Source: Chitinophaga pollutisoli (GTDB lineage Bacteria; Bacteroidota; Bacteroidia; Chitinophagales; Chitinophagaceae). Taken from it: a DNA stretch of 64,000 nucleotides. The stretch spans positions 1,922,001 through 1,986,000 of the forward strand of contig NZ_CP149822.1 of assembly GCF_038396755.1 (NCBI RefSeq), read 5' to 3'. The stretch's first letter is position 1; each line of letters starts with the position of its first letter. Under the pieces are notes generated by a model. It had not been told where the DNA came from and made no database searches. It saw nothing but the letters and a program-made list of their open reading frames with translations. The position numbers were made by a program, and so were the translations under genes. Positions 27,674 through 37,348 of the stretch are shown in pieces.

Positions 27674-27859
27674 CTTTGGGGGTAATCAAACGCTAGTAAT
27701 GCAGAGAAAATTAATTTTGGGGCTTAGTAACAAACACGGTGATAATTGCTGGTACAAATGTACTATCAGGTACAAACGTCCGCAACCGGTAATTAATATC
27801 CGGTATCGAATAACGCATAACTGGCGGTGTGAAAATGAAATTCGGATGCGGAAGCGGAC

Positions 27860-28621
27860 TTAAAATTGCATCGCCTTGCGGAGGAACTCCGCTTTCCGGC
27901 GGCGGGAAACTTCCACCTGGGTACCGTCGCTCATCAGCGCAAAACCGCCCTCACCCTGGATGTAGCTGTCCATTTGCTGGAGGTTGATAAGATGGGAGTT
28001 ATGGACGCGGAAGAAATCCACGTCGGTCAGCAGCTCTTCGAACTCCTTGAGGGGCTTGGACACGAGGAGTTGCTTGCGGTCGGTGAAGAAGATCTTCGTG
28101 TAGTTGCCGGTGGATTCGCAGCGCACGATTTGCTGGACGGGCATGAACACCAGGCCATTGATGGTCGGCAATGCGATTTTTTTGTTCGAATGCTGGAGGG
28201 TTTTCATGTTCTGCAGAAACATTTCCAGCGGCGCCATGCCCGGCTCAGGTTTGTTTTGCCGCCTTTCATGAAACTTCCGCAACGCATCCTGCAGCTCCTG
28301 TATGCTGAACGGCTTGAGCAGGTAGTCGAGTGCGTTGAATTTGATAGCTTTGAGCGCGTATTGCTCGTATGCGGTGGTAAAGATGACGTCGAAAGGAATG
28401 CGGTCGTATTGTTTAAGCAGCTCGAAACCGTTTTGATGGGGCATTTCCACATCCAGGAACACCAGGTCGGGCCGCAGCTCGTCAATCAATTTCCTGGCTT
28501 CCTGCACGCTCTTCACCCCGGCCAACACCGTTACTTCCGGACATTTCTTTGTCAGCATCGTTTGCAATGCCTCGATACAATGTTGCTCGTCGTCTACGAT
28601 GATGGTTCTGATTTCACTCAT
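27860..28621 (-). CDS. LytTR-type response regulator
   Basis: Receiver domain (~1-120) with acidic pocket IIVDDE, phospho-acceptor Asp in LVFLDVEMPH, Thr in FTTAYEQ and Lys in YLLKPFS. The LytTR DNA-binding domain (~150-253) has CESTGNYTKIFF and VHNSHLINLQQMDSYI. It starts 18 bases after the stop of the histidine kinase gene and is presumably its partner. Target genes unknown. Confidence 0.95.
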   Translation of the reverse strand: MSEIRTIIVDDEQHCIEALQTMLTKKCPEVTVLAGVKSVQEARKLIDELRPDLVFLDVEMPHQNGFELLKQYDRIPFDVIFTTAYEQYALKAIKFNALDYLLKPFSIQELQDALRKFHERRQNKPEPGMAPLEMFLQNMKTLQHSNKKIALPTINGLVFMPVQQIVRCESTGNYTKIFFTDRKQLLVSKPLKEFEELLTDVDFFRVHNSHLINLQQMDSYIQGEGGFALMSDGTQVEVSRRRKAEFLRKAMQF

Positions 28622-28639
28622 ACAGGAATATTTATGCTG

Positions 28640-30589
28640 TTAAAATAAAAACTCTGCCGGCAGCACGATGCGCACCTTTGTGCCTGTGGCCTCCCCTTCC
28701 GGACCGTGCAGGTCCGTGATCTCGACGTTTGCGTCTTTGGTGTTATTGATTTTCCGGATCAGTGCGATACGCCCTTCCGTTACCTTCATGCCCATGGAAT
28801 TATGCAGCTTGTCTTTCTTCTCCCGGATTTCCATCGCCAGCTTCCGCCCGATCCCGTTATCTGTCACCGTTACTTCCAGTATCCGCCCGTTCAGCGTTAC
28901 CTCAATATCCAGTCTTCCTTTCTCTTTCCGGTGTACCAGCCCGTGCCAGATGGCGTTTTCCACATACGGCTGGATGATCATGGGCGGGATGAGCACTTCC
29001 TCTTCATTGATCTCATCGTCCACAAAAATATGATAATCGAACATATGGCTGCAACGCAGTGCCTCCAGGTCGAGGTACAGCCGCAAAGAATCCAGCTCTT
29101 TATTGAGCGGGATGAAGGTATGCTGGCTGTTGTCGAGGATCATGCGCATCAGCTTGGAAAACTTCGTGAGATATTCGGATGCTTCCTCCTGGTTGTTGCT
29201 CCAGATGTAACGGTGGATGGAATTGAGGGAATTGAAGATGAAGTGCGGGTTCATCTGCGATCGGAGCGACCGCAGTTCCAGTTGCAGCGTTTGCCGGTTG
29301 GCCTGCAGGTTGCGGTGGCGGATATAGAAAAAGCCGCCCACGATCAGCATAAACAGGAACCCGGCCAGGGCGATCACCAATGCGAGGTTCCGCCGTATGC
29401 GAAGCTGGTTGATCTCCTGGTCCTGCTGCAGCTCCTTGATCTGATTGTCTTTCCGGTGTACCTCATGCAGCGCTTTCATTTGCGCGAACTCCGTGCTGGT
29501 ACGCTCTTCGAGGATGCTGTCCTTGTATTGCAACGATAACTGCGTATTGTCGAACGACTTCGCGAAATCGCCCGCGCGTTTGTAGTTGTCGGCCATGGCA
29601 TTGTAGCCTTCCTGGAGGATGTAGTTGAAGGTCCACTGGTGCCCCAGGTCGAGGGCTTGCTGGATATATTTGCGGGCTTCGGGGAGCTTGCCTTCGTTGT
29701 TCAGGAGGCGGCCGATGGAGATGTAATTTTCGGCCAGGTGCACTTTGTCTTCCACTTGCTCGTTGGCTTCGAGGGCTTTCTGGAGGTAGACCATGGCTGC
29801 GGCGTAATTGCCTTTTTTCTGGTAGGCCGTGCCGAGGCAGGTGTAGCAGATGGCCATGCCGGTATGATTGTTCAGCTGCTGGTTGACGGCCAGGGAGCGT
29901 TCGTAGTAATCGATGGCGCGGTCGAGCTGGTTGAGGCCTTCGTAAGCGTACCCGAGGTTGCCGAGGTTGATGGCCACGCCCAGGTTGTTATTGCCCTGCT
30001 GCTCCAGTTCCAGGGCGCGGGTGAATTCGCGGATGGCGGCTTCGTACTTCGCGTCTGACAGGTAAATGTTGCCGATGGAATTGATGGCCACGGTGAGGGA
30101 GCGCGTCTCGTTGATCTTTTCGGCGATTTTAAGCGCCTCGAAGTGGTTATCGAAGGCTTTTTCGAGCATTTCCCGCCGGCGGTAGTCGACGCCCACGTTG
30201 TTGTACGAGGTGGCGATAAGGCGCTGGTCTTTGCTTTCGATCGCGGCTTTGAGGGCTTTCTCGTGGTACTCGGTGGCGAGGATGTATTGGGATTTGTTGC
30301 GGCGCGAGGTGCCGAGGTCGTTGTAAGCCTCCGCCCGGCCTTTCGGGTAATTGAGGCGTACAGACAGTGCGAGGGCTTCCTGGAGAAAGGGGTTCTCCCT
30401 GCCCCCTTTGTCGAAATACCGGTATACTGTCCGGGATTTGGCCAGGTAGGCATTGACTTTCGCCGTATCATCGCGCAGGCCGCGGATCGAGTCGAGCAAC
30501 CCGAATACCCGCAGGGAATCCTGCGCCGTAGCGCCAACCATGAGGAATAACTGCAGTATGAGCAGGGTGATGGTCCTTCTAAGAAACAT
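28640..30589 (-). CDS. TPR-containing sensor histidine kinase (LytS/YehU-like His_kinase family)
   Basis: Signal peptide MFLRRTITLLILQLFLMVGA, then about seven tetratricopeptide repeats (residues ~60-380) with motifs such as NLGYAYEGLNQLDRAIDYYE. A short coiled coil precedes one membrane helix (ALVIALAGFLFMLIVGGFFYI). The PF06580 phospho-acceptor domain holds SQMNPHFIFNSLNSIHRYIW (His), and a HATPase_c domain has IQPYVENAIWHG and TDNGIGR. Start ATG 30589 is chosen because the peptide from there is a proper signal sequence. The TPR sensor faces the periplasm. Cotranscribed with the LytTR regulator. Confidence 0.93.
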   Translation of the reverse strand: MFLRRTITLLILQLFLMVGATAQDSLRVFGLLDSIRGLRDDTAKVNAYLAKSRTVYRYFDKGGRENPFLQEALALSVRLNYPKGRAEAYNDLGTSRRNKSQYILATEYHEKALKAAIESKDQRLIATSYNNVGVDYRRREMLEKAFDNHFEALKIAEKINETRSLTVAINSIGNIYLSDAKYEAAIREFTRALELEQQGNNNLGVAINLGNLGYAYEGLNQLDRAIDYYERSLAVNQQLNNHTGMAICYTCLGTAYQKKGNYAAAMVYLQKALEANEQVEDKVHLAENYISIGRLLNNEGKLPEARKYIQQALDLGHQWTFNYILQEGYNAMADNYKRAGDFAKSFDNTQLSLQYKDSILEERTSTEFAQMKALHEVHRKDNQIKELQQDQEINQLRIRRNLALVIALAGFLFMLIVGGFFYIRHRNLQANRQTLQLELRSLRSQMNPHFIFNSLNSIHRYIWSNNQEEASEYLTKFSKLMRMILDNSQHTFIPLNKELDSLRLYLDLEALRCSHMFDYHIFVDDEINEEEVLIPPMIIQPYVENAIWHGLVHRKEKGRLDIEVTLNGRILEVTVTDNGIGRKLAMEIREKKDKLHNSMGMKVTEGRIALIRKINNTKDANVEITDLHGPEGEATGTKVRIVLPAEFLF

Positions 30590-30664
30590 GCTTAATGGAG
30601 CAAACAGCTTCCACAAGGTAAAATATAATTGCGAAATCCTGTTATCCGGTTCGTTTTCAGGTAG

Positions 30665-30695
30665 AAAAACGAAGGGGCGAAAGAATTCGCCCCTT
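30665..30695 (-). terminator. Strong hairpin terminator upstream of the kinase operon
   Basis: AAGGGGCGAA / TTCGCCCCTT, 10 bp with a 4-base loop, and T5 on the minus strand. It would end a short transcript coming from about 30.7-31.1 kb. Confidence 0.75.
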
Positions 30696-30700
30696 TCCTA

Positions 30701-30820
30701 TTAACCGAATACACCTACTGAAAATATGAATCGGGGCGGAAAACGCCGCCGGTCCACATTGATTTTACAAGCCCGCCAGCCCGGAGGGCATGGCAGTGTT
30801 GAATATATTTCAGAGTTCAT
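30701..30820 (-). CDS. Possible 39-codon small ORF
   Basis: Starts MNSEIYSTLPCPPGWRACK and ends FSVGVFG; the stop lies 5 bases before the strong terminator. Two Cys and many basic residues. Only the terminator hints that the region is transcribed; a non-coding transcript is equally possible. Confidence 0.2.
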   Translation of the reverse strand: MNSEIYSTLPCPPGWRACKINVDRRRFPPRFIFSVGVFG

Positions 30821-31167
30821 TGTTATACGGTTAATAGCATGGTCTTTTAACTGGATGCAGTCCGGATATGGCTTAAAGCCTTTGGACAATCACAAAAACC
30901 GCTGATTGTTGCGATGGCAAGTTGCCGGCGGCGCTTAGCGGCGTCCGGGAACAGGTGTCAACAGGTTGACAGGCAACAATGTAGCAGGTTTTTTTCCAGG
31001 AATAAAGTCACAAGGTCCAATATCGGGGCGGCAAATGCTCTGCATCTCCTCTCTGGAGGAAATAGCGCCAAGACCATTAAATAATGCAGGAATTTCGGAG
31101 GATGAGGTTAAGAAGGTATAGTATCGTTACCTAAAGGTAATAACGTTTTTTTGATATACAAAAAAAA

Positions 31168-31857
31168 TCAGGAGGAATGTGACATGATAGCATCTTCCAC
31201 CCACTGGGACACGAGGTCCAGCTGTTCATCCATCGTCAGGTTGCTGTTATCGAGGATGATGGCGTCGTCGGCTTTGCGGAGGGGGCTGGCTTCCCGGTTG
31301 GAATCGATATAATCGCGGAGCTCCAGGTTTTCTTTCACTTCGTGGAGGGTGATATTGGGGTTCTTGGCGTACAGCTCTTTGAACCGGCGCTGCACCCGGA
31401 TGCCGGGGTCCGCCGTCATGAAAATTTTCAGTTCGGCATAGGGAAAAACAACCGTTCCGATATCCCTGCCATCCATCACGATTCCCCTGCCCGCGCCCAT
31501 CTTTTGCTGCTGGGCCACCGCGAAGTTTCGCACTTCTTTGATCGCCGCTACTTCACTCACCTTTTCGGCTACTACCATCTCCCGGATCATCGGCTCCACA
31601 TTCTCTTCGTTCAGGAACATATCGCTCTGGCCGGTCAGCTGGTTGTGCACAAATTCGAGATGAATATTGTCCAAAGCGGTTTTCACCTGGAAGATGTCCG
31701 CCCAGTCCACCCGTTGCTGGATGAAATACAAGGTGATCGCGCGGTACATGGCGCCGCTGTCGATATACAGATAGTTCAGTTTCGCGGCCAGTTGTTTGGC
31801 CAGCGTGCTTTTCCCGCAGGAGGAGTATCCGTCTATCGTGATGATGATCTTTTTCAA
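31168..31857 (-). CDS. cmk: Cytidylate kinase
   Basis: Phosphorylates CMP/dCMP with ATP. P-loop GYSSCGKSTLAK at residues ~9-20, NMP-binding YIDSGAMYRA, VMDGRDIGTVVFP and LRDYIDSNREASPLRKADDA. 229 residues is the usual length. Monocistronic with its own promoter. Confidence 0.96.
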   Translation of the reverse strand: MKKIIITIDGYSSCGKSTLAKQLAAKLNYLYIDSGAMYRAITLYFIQQRVDWADIFQVKTALDNIHLEFVHNQLTGQSDMFLNEENVEPMIREMVVAEKVSEVAAIKEVRNFAVAQQQKMGAGRGIVMDGRDIGTVVFPYAELKIFMTADPGIRVQRRFKELYAKNPNITLHEVKENLELRDYIDSNREASPLRKADDAIILDNSNLTMDEQLDLVSQWVEDAIMSHSS

Positions 31858-31901
31858 ACCCGGTAAATTCTAAGCGTGTGCAGTAGTATAATCAGACACT
31901 G

Positions 31902-31932
31902 CAAATTTGCTGCAATTCCGGGACTTTACAAA
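31902..31932 (-). promoter_or_regulatory. Promoter of cmk
   Basis: Minus strand TTTG (31932-31929), 19 bases, CAAATTTG (31909-31902), one mismatch from TAnnTTTG, 45 bases before the ATG. Confidence 0.55.
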
Positions 31933-31943
31933 GCAATTTGTTC

Positions 31944-33536
31944 TTACCGCTCCAGGACCACTACCCTGAAAGTGCGGATTTGCTTTCCGGTGGATTTGTC
32001 ATAAAACACCAGTACATAGGTGCCTTTCGCCAGGTTGTTCACATAAATCGTGCGTTCGCCTTCGATACTGTATTGGTTCATGATCTGCCCCATCGTATTC
32101 ACGATTTGCATAAGCAGGTTGGATTGCGTGCCCCTCACCCGCACCTGGAAGCTGCCGAAGCTGGGGTTGGGGAATACGTCGAGGCGGAGGAAGGGCGGTA
32201 CTTCCCGGATTTCGGAAACGCTTTCGCGGCCGTTGCGCGCCACGGCGCGGATCCGGTAGTAACTCCATCCGTCGTGCCCGTTGGGGTCCACGATCCGGTA
32301 ATCCAGCCGGGTGCCGGTGCTCCCGTTGGGCGCCATGGTAAAAAGCTCCCCGACCTTCACGAAACCGGTATCGGTATCCAGCCGGCGCTCGATGATGAAT
32401 CGCTCGTTGTTCATCTCGCGGGCCACCGACCATTCCAGCTGCACCTGGGATTCGTTGATGCGGTAAGCGTTAAAGACGATGAAAACGGCCGGAGCATACG
32501 GGCCGTACAATATGGAAGCTTTTGTGAAATATTCATTGTTGCGGATGCCGTTGCTGAACCGGCGGACGTGCATGGTCGCATTTCTCAGCGTGCCGCCGGT
32601 GCTGATGTTGCCCGCCGTGGGGAAGGATTCCGGTTCTTCGTAATCCCAGGCGTTGTTCAAATAGCGGGTAACGTAGGAAGCGGCGCGCCAGGCGCTGTAA
32701 TCGCGGCCCTCGTCAATATCCATGTGCTGAATGGTGAGGCGGGTATCGCCCTGATCGGTGCGCCCGCGGGCGATGTTCCAGGTTTTGTTGGTGAAATCGA
32801 GTTTGTTGACCAGGCCGGAAACGGCGTACTGGTAAACGCTGTCGAACACCCTGGCGCGGAAATCATCCGCAGGGCCGCTGTATTCGATCTGGAAGGGGGC
32901 GTATCCCGCGGTGGAGGAACCAATGGGGAATGCCACCTTTCCATCGGAAGCTTTCACCTTTTCGCGGAAGAGAAACCCTCCCGCAATAGCGGTACCGGTG
33001 ATGATGAACGCCCTTTCACTGAAACCGGTGATCTGCCCCGGATGCCCGTTACCCACCACCAGGTTCCAACCGTTAAGGAACAGATGGCCGGTGGTGAAGT
33101 TGAGCGTATTGCGGATCTTCATGTCGGTAAAGTCGTCCATGATCAATCCTAAAGGATTATTGATATCGATATTGGGAAAGGTAGCACCCAGCTTGCTGAC
33201 GGCGCTGTAGCCGCCGAATACCTGTTGCGCCCCGAGATTTCCATACAAAGGATTGTTCCCCTGGAAGCGGATCACGCCTCCCCTGCCGCTAAGCCCGTTA
33301 TTGCTCTCGTCCGGCAAGGAAGCGCCGTTGCCGTTAGTCCACGATTTCCCGAAAAAATGAACGACCGTATTATTCCCGGTGCCGAAAGCGCCGCTGTTCA
33401 CCATATTGCCGTAAATGCTGAAGTTCTCCCCTGAAAATACCTGCAAACGCTCGCCCGGCGCAATGTACACGCCCTGCTGCCCTTTCGACAGCAACGGCAG
33501 GAAGGATAAAGCGAGTAAGGTGTAAATACGTTTCAT
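31944..33536 (-). CDS. Secreted protein with T9SS type A sorting domain
   Basis: Signal peptide (MKRIYTLLALSFLPLLSKGQ), a long beta-rich region of no recognised family, then a C-terminal T9SS sorting domain of ~80 residues: LDVFPNPSFGSFQVRV, IVNTMGQIMNQYSI, YVNNLAKGTYVLVFYD and basic end RTFRVVVLER. T9SS cargo crosses the outer membrane and is attached or released. Third gene of an operon with two other exported proteins; 12 bases after the second. Function unknown. Confidence 0.88.
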   Translation of the reverse strand: MKRIYTLLALSFLPLLSKGQQGVYIAPGERLQVFSGENFSIYGNMVNSGAFGTGNNTVVHFFGKSWTNGNGASLPDESNNGLSGRGGVIRFQGNNPLYGNLGAQQVFGGYSAVSKLGATFPNIDINNPLGLIMDDFTDMKIRNTLNFTTGHLFLNGWNLVVGNGHPGQITGFSERAFIITGTAIAGGFLFREKVKASDGKVAFPIGSSTAGYAPFQIEYSGPADDFRARVFDSVYQYAVSGLVNKLDFTNKTWNIARGRTDQGDTRLTIQHMDIDEGRDYSAWRAASYVTRYLNNAWDYEEPESFPTAGNISTGGTLRNATMHVRRFSNGIRNNEYFTKASILYGPYAPAVFIVFNAYRINESQVQLEWSVAREMNNERFIIERRLDTDTGFVKVGELFTMAPNGSTGTRLDYRIVDPNGHDGWSYYRIRAVARNGRESVSEIREVPPFLRLDVFPNPSFGSFQVRVRGTQSNLLMQIVNTMGQIMNQYSIEGERTIYVNNLAKGTYVLVFYDKSTGKQIRTFRVVVLER

Positions 33537-33548
33537 CTTTTCAGTTTT

Positions 33549-35102
33549 CTACCTTGCGATAATCAGCCAGGTGGTGGCGTTCACCATCTGGAAAGTCATG
33601 TGGCTGTCGGTGCTCGTTGAAGTTCCGGCATTCATTGTCACACTTGTAGCGCCATCGATGTTGCCGCTGTTTGCTACGTTCACCGTAAAAGACCTGGTTG
33701 TACCTCCGCTTCTCCTTCCTTTCACTACGATGACCCGACCGATATTGTCCGCGCCAGACGGCAGTGTGATTGTCTGATTGGTGGAATTAGTATATAGATA
33801 AATGGTATAGTCATCGTCGGCCACGGTATAGCTGCCGCCAACTGTGGTGATGTTATTGAACACCGCTCCTTTCATGCTAGTGGAGCCTTCCATCGTAACC
33901 GATGGGCTCATCATGTCGATATTTCCGTTGTTATGAATCCGCATCCGCGCCGTGTTATTCGTACTGAAAACCACGTTCCGGTTGGCGATCATGTTGAGAT
34001 TGAGGCTATCCGTCCCCAGCCGTTCGCCTTTGAAATTGATCGTCGCGGGATGGCTGATCATTTTCTGCCAAACGGAAGTCCCGAGATTACTGATAGAATT
34101 GCCGCGGAAATAAGCGTCATGGTCGTTGAGGTTGAATTGCCCGAAATACCCGCCGCCAACGGTTTGCAGCATCATGCTGAACCATGCCGTTTCATTGGGA
34201 ATCTGGTTCAATGCCTCGGCCCTCACGTCCGTTTGAAACACGCCGCTGCCATGACTGATATAACCATTATAATCGCGGACCACTTCCCCTTCGCCGGTGC
34301 CCAGGGTAGTGGCATAATACAACGGCAACCCGCTGCGCTGTTTAGCCGCAATCACCCAACTGGCGCCGTCGCTGACGAGCCGGACGCTGTAACCCGGCAG
34401 GATCGCCAGCGTGGGATTGACGGACTGCTGCCCGCGTACATTATACCCTGCAAATTTCACGGAATCCGTTCCGTAGGCGATCACTTCAATAGCGCGGCCT
34501 TTAAAACTCGCGGGATTCTGCAAAGCAAAATTCGCCACGGCGTTGTTGTTCATGATCACCACACTGTTGGAATCCGCCATGGTGAAGTTTCCTGTACCCA
34601 CGGCCACGTTGGTGGCGGTGGAACCGTTCACATGCAACATGGAATGAGGCGCGGTGGTGCCGATACCCAGTTTCCGGTCGGCGGTAATGCGGGCGGCTTC
34701 CAGGTTGTTGGTCCTGAGGATGAGCGGCTGGGCGTTGGTGGTACCTAAAAAATGTAATGCGGGGTTGACGGATGAATTGCCGGTGAGGTTCCAACCGCTG
34801 GCATCTGCATCGCTGAGTGCTTTCCAGGCGCCGCTTGCGCGGATATAAATTTTGTTGTCGGTAAGGTTGTAGACCATCATGCCCTGTGCCGCGGTATCGA
34901 GCGGCGGCACGGTTAATGCCAGTGAAGTGACGCGGGGCAGAAGCATCCCTTTACGGTTGCTTTCCATCTCCAGGATCGCATCTCCACGCGTGATGGTGGT
35001 ATTGCCGCCAACTTTCAGCTGGGCTTTGGCATCCTGTCCTGCGAAGATCAGGACAAAGAAAACGGATGCGGTAATGCTGCAAAGCGTGAGAAAGAATTTC
35101 AT
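33549..35102 (-). CDS. Exported beta-rich (fibre-like) protein of unknown function
   Basis: Signal peptide (residues ~1-27, ending DAKAQ), then GDAILEMESNRKGMLLPRV, an N-terminal module shared with the upstream neighbour. Gly/Asn/Thr-rich repeats resemble tail-fibre or adhesin stalks (LGIGTTAPHSMLHVNG). The C-terminal beta domain contains DDYTIYLYTNSTNQTITLPS and ends MVNATTWLIIAR. No T9SS tail. Middle gene of the operon. Confidence 0.8.
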   Translation of the reverse strand: MKFFLTLCSITASVFFVLIFAGQDAKAQLKVGGNTTITRGDAILEMESNRKGMLLPRVTSLALTVPPLDTAAQGMMVYNLTDNKIYIRASGAWKALSDADASGWNLTGNSSVNPALHFLGTTNAQPLILRTNNLEAARITADRKLGIGTTAPHSMLHVNGSTATNVAVGTGNFTMADSNSVVIMNNNAVANFALQNPASFKGRAIEVIAYGTDSVKFAGYNVRGQQSVNPTLAILPGYSVRLVSDGASWVIAAKQRSGLPLYYATTLGTGEGEVVRDYNGYISHGSGVFQTDVRAEALNQIPNETAWFSMMLQTVGGGYFGQFNLNDHDAYFRGNSISNLGTSVWQKMISHPATINFKGERLGTDSLNLNMIANRNVVFSTNNTARMRIHNNGNIDMMSPSVTMEGSTSMKGAVFNNITTVGGSYTVADDDYTIYLYTNSTNQTITLPSGADNIGRVIVVKGRRSGGTTRSFTVNVANSGNIDGATSVTMNAGTSTSTDSHMTFQMVNATTWLIIAR

Positions 35103-35170
35103 AACGAACGATTACTGGATTATAAAGGAACGGCGGCATGGAACCGCCGTTCCCTTCAATCGAAAATCTA

Positions 35171-37060
35171 TTACATAACTGATCTGGAAATTACGTGCCA
35201 GGCGGCTCCGTCAGAAACCAATGTTACTGCGAAGTTGGGTTCGTAGATGATGATGGCGTCCTGGCCATCGATCTTAACGCCGTTGGCGTCAGCAATGTGG
35301 AGCTGCGCGATTTCGTTTGTGATACGGCGCGCCCTGCGGATCGTGTACATCCTTCCTTTCACATCCGTAGCGGCGGGAAGCGTCACGGTGTTGATCGGCT
35401 CGGGATCCGCGCCCACGGCGCTGTTATCGCACTTTGTAACTACGATGTAATCATCGTTGCCCATGATGTAGTTGCCCGGGTTCAGTATTTTGAATGGAAC
35501 CGACATCGCGCTGTTCAGGTTGAAGCGGGATGTCTGCGTCGTATTGCCGCCCACGTTCAGCGTATCTTCCACGGTTTTGATCCCGTTGAAAGTTTGCGTA
35601 CCCGTGGTAACAACACCGCTGGCTGTGGTACTTGCATCCGGAATATTGATGGTCAGGGTATTGGGTGCATCCGTGGCGATATTGAATGCGTTACCGGTTT
35701 TACCGGCAAGGAGCGTCAGCGCGCCGCTGGAGCCGTCGGCCGTAACGGTATCGTCCGGTGCGGGTAATGTACGCGGCAGCCGGATCGAACCGATGCCTTT
35801 TACGCTGGCGGCAGGTACTTCCACCATTTCCAGCTTGTTGTCGTTATTCGGGTTCAATACCGCCAGGCGATAAGTCAAAGGCTTCGGGGTGCTGTAAAAA
35901 ACAGGGTTATTAAAGCCCAGGGAACCGCCGAGCGTGGTGTTGCCGGCGATAGCGGCATTCTCGATCACTTCGATTGTTTTATTGAATGTGGCCGCTTCTG
36001 CGAAGGTTGCCTCGCCCGTAACGCCCAGTGTACCGCCAACAGTTGTATTACCGGTGATGCCGACGGTTTTGGCGAAGGTCGCCGCTTCCGCTACGGAAAC
36101 TGTTCCTGTGAAGGATTTGTTGCCGGCAAAAGTCTGCGCACCCACGCTCACGATACCCGGAGCTGTGGCGGATGCTTCTACAAGGCGCAGCACCAGTTTG
36201 CCTTCGTCGGCTCCCGTCAGCCGCTCGATCCGCGCGCCATTATCGGCGAGCGCACCTGAGGTGATGAGGTTGCCGATGGTAATCCCGTCGGTGGAAGTAA
36301 TAGCCTGGAGTTTCTTCCAGTCTGCGATGGTCATGAAGCCATATTCCTGCGTGGCGCCGCCTGCCATGATGGGCAATTGCACATCCAGTTCATTCGGGGA
36401 GGAAGTTGCCTTCAGTGCCGCCGTGTCGAAAGTATTCTTTGGCGATACTTTCACCGTAACATTTCCCTGGAAGGAATTGAGGGAAGTCACGGATGTGAGG
36501 GACAGATCTTTCTTATGGATCAGACCGTTGTTGTCGATCATCACCACGTCGCTCACGGAAGATCCGGCTACGGGAACGTTGGCGTAAGGGATGGTCAACT
36601 GGCCGGAAGTGCCGTCGAACTGCATCACCGTGTTGTTCCCGTTCACTTTGAAGATCAGCGGGATGGCGGTTTTGGTACCCAGCCAGTCGCCGTCGATCAC
36701 TTCATCATTGCCGTTCACTTTCCAGAATCCCGCGCCGCCGTTGTCCGCGGCGAGTTTGGTCCAGGAAGTTTTGTCGGCGGCAGCGCCTGTTTTCACGTAG
36801 AAACCTACGCCACGGGTATCCGCCAGCGGATCTTTAATGTATATGACCATACCGGCCTGAGGGTTGCGGCCGACGAGCAATTCATACCCGGCCCGGTCGA
36901 GGCGGGGCAGCAGCAAGCCTTTCCGGCTGCTTTCGAGTTCAAGGATGGCGTTAGGGTCCACTGTTGCAGGGTCGCCCCCGATTTTGACCTGTGCCTTCAC
37001 GCTGTTGTACGAGAGAAATAATGCGAGGATCATGCCCGCTATGCGTAACGACTGTCTCAT
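35171..37060 (-). CDS. Exported repetitive fibre-like protein of unknown function
   Basis: Start ATG 37060 gives signal peptide MRQSLRIAGMILALFLSYNS..KAQ; the frame 44 codons upstream is not signal-like. The N-terminal module PNAILELESSRKGLLLPRLD parallels the next gene. The centre has degenerate repeats of the form FNKTI..IGNTTVGGTLGVTG (about residues 345-430), as in beta-stalk adhesins. The C-terminal domain DDYIVVTKCDNSAV..TVTLPAATDVKGRMYTI is homologous in layout to that of the neighbour. 629 residues. First gene of the three-gene surface operon. Confidence 0.82.
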   Translation of the reverse strand: MRQSLRIAGMILALFLSYNSVKAQVKIGGDPATVDPNAILELESSRKGLLLPRLDRAGYELLVGRNPQAGMVIYIKDPLADTRGVGFYVKTGAAADKTSWTKLAADNGGAGFWKVNGNDEVIDGDWLGTKTAIPLIFKVNGNNTVMQFDGTSGQLTIPYANVPVAGSSVSDVVMIDNNGLIHKKDLSLTSVTSLNSFQGNVTVKVSPKNTFDTAALKATSSPNELDVQLPIMAGGATQEYGFMTIADWKKLQAITSTDGITIGNLITSGALADNGARIERLTGADEGKLVLRLVEASATAPGIVSVGAQTFAGNKSFTGTVSVAEAATFAKTVGITGNTTVGGTLGVTGEATFAEAATFNKTIEVIENAAIAGNTTLGGSLGFNNPVFYSTPKPLTYRLAVLNPNNDNKLEMVEVPAASVKGIGSIRLPRTLPAPDDTVTADGSSGALTLLAGKTGNAFNIATDAPNTLTINIPDASTTASGVVTTGTQTFNGIKTVEDTLNVGGNTTQTSRFNLNSAMSVPFKILNPGNYIMGNDDYIVVTKCDNSAVGADPEPINTVTLPAATDVKGRMYTIRRARRITNEIAQLHIADANGVKIDGQDAIIIYEPNFAVTLVSDGAAWHVISRSVM

Positions 37061-37145
37061 AGGTAAGAAATTAAAAAATATGCGTTTATAGAGATAAAAT
37101 GTAAAAACCTCGGCTCTGAATCGAATAACTGATACGGTTAAAACT

Positions 37146-37161
37146 CCGGTCCCCCGACCGG
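37146..37161. other. Hairpin in the leader of the fibre-protein operon
   Basis: CCGGTC-CCCC-GACCGG, six GC-rich pairs in an otherwise very AT-rich region 85 bases before the ATG. No clear promoter was found between 37061 and 37290. Confidence 0.45.
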
Positions 37162-37292
37162 TACTTAGCGCTAATCTTCCACAATGATACATATAGTTTT
37201 TGAATAATATGTTCTTTTCAGAATATTTATTCCAATTTTTTATAATATATCAAAACCTCGTTTTAAACCCTTTGATAATCAACCATAGGCAT

Positions 37293-37322
37293 AAAAAAAG
37301 CTGCCGGCGATTGCCGGCAGCT
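37293..37322 (-). terminator. Terminator of clpC
   Basis: AGCTGCCGGC / GCCGGCAGCT with T7 on the minus strand, 27 bases after the clpC stop. Confidence 0.85.
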
Positions 37323-37348
37323 GGTATCATCGTGTGATATGTTACGAT

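Larger units (their letters stand above)
30590..31167. other. Intergenic region with a hairpin terminator and a 16-bp palindrome
   Basis: Holds the terminator at 30665-30695, a weak short ORF (30701-30820, minus), the palindrome TGTCAAC-AG-GTTGACA (30956-30971) enclosed by GTTGCC/GGCAAC arms (30921-30926, 30972-30977), and a small hairpin with T7 at 31125-31152 on the + strand. No gene I would defend. Confidence 0.5.

Noticed and set aside
30956..30971. TGTCAAC-AG-GTTGACA as an operator
   Set aside because: Good palindrome but not near a recognisable promoter; kept only as part of the intergenic description.
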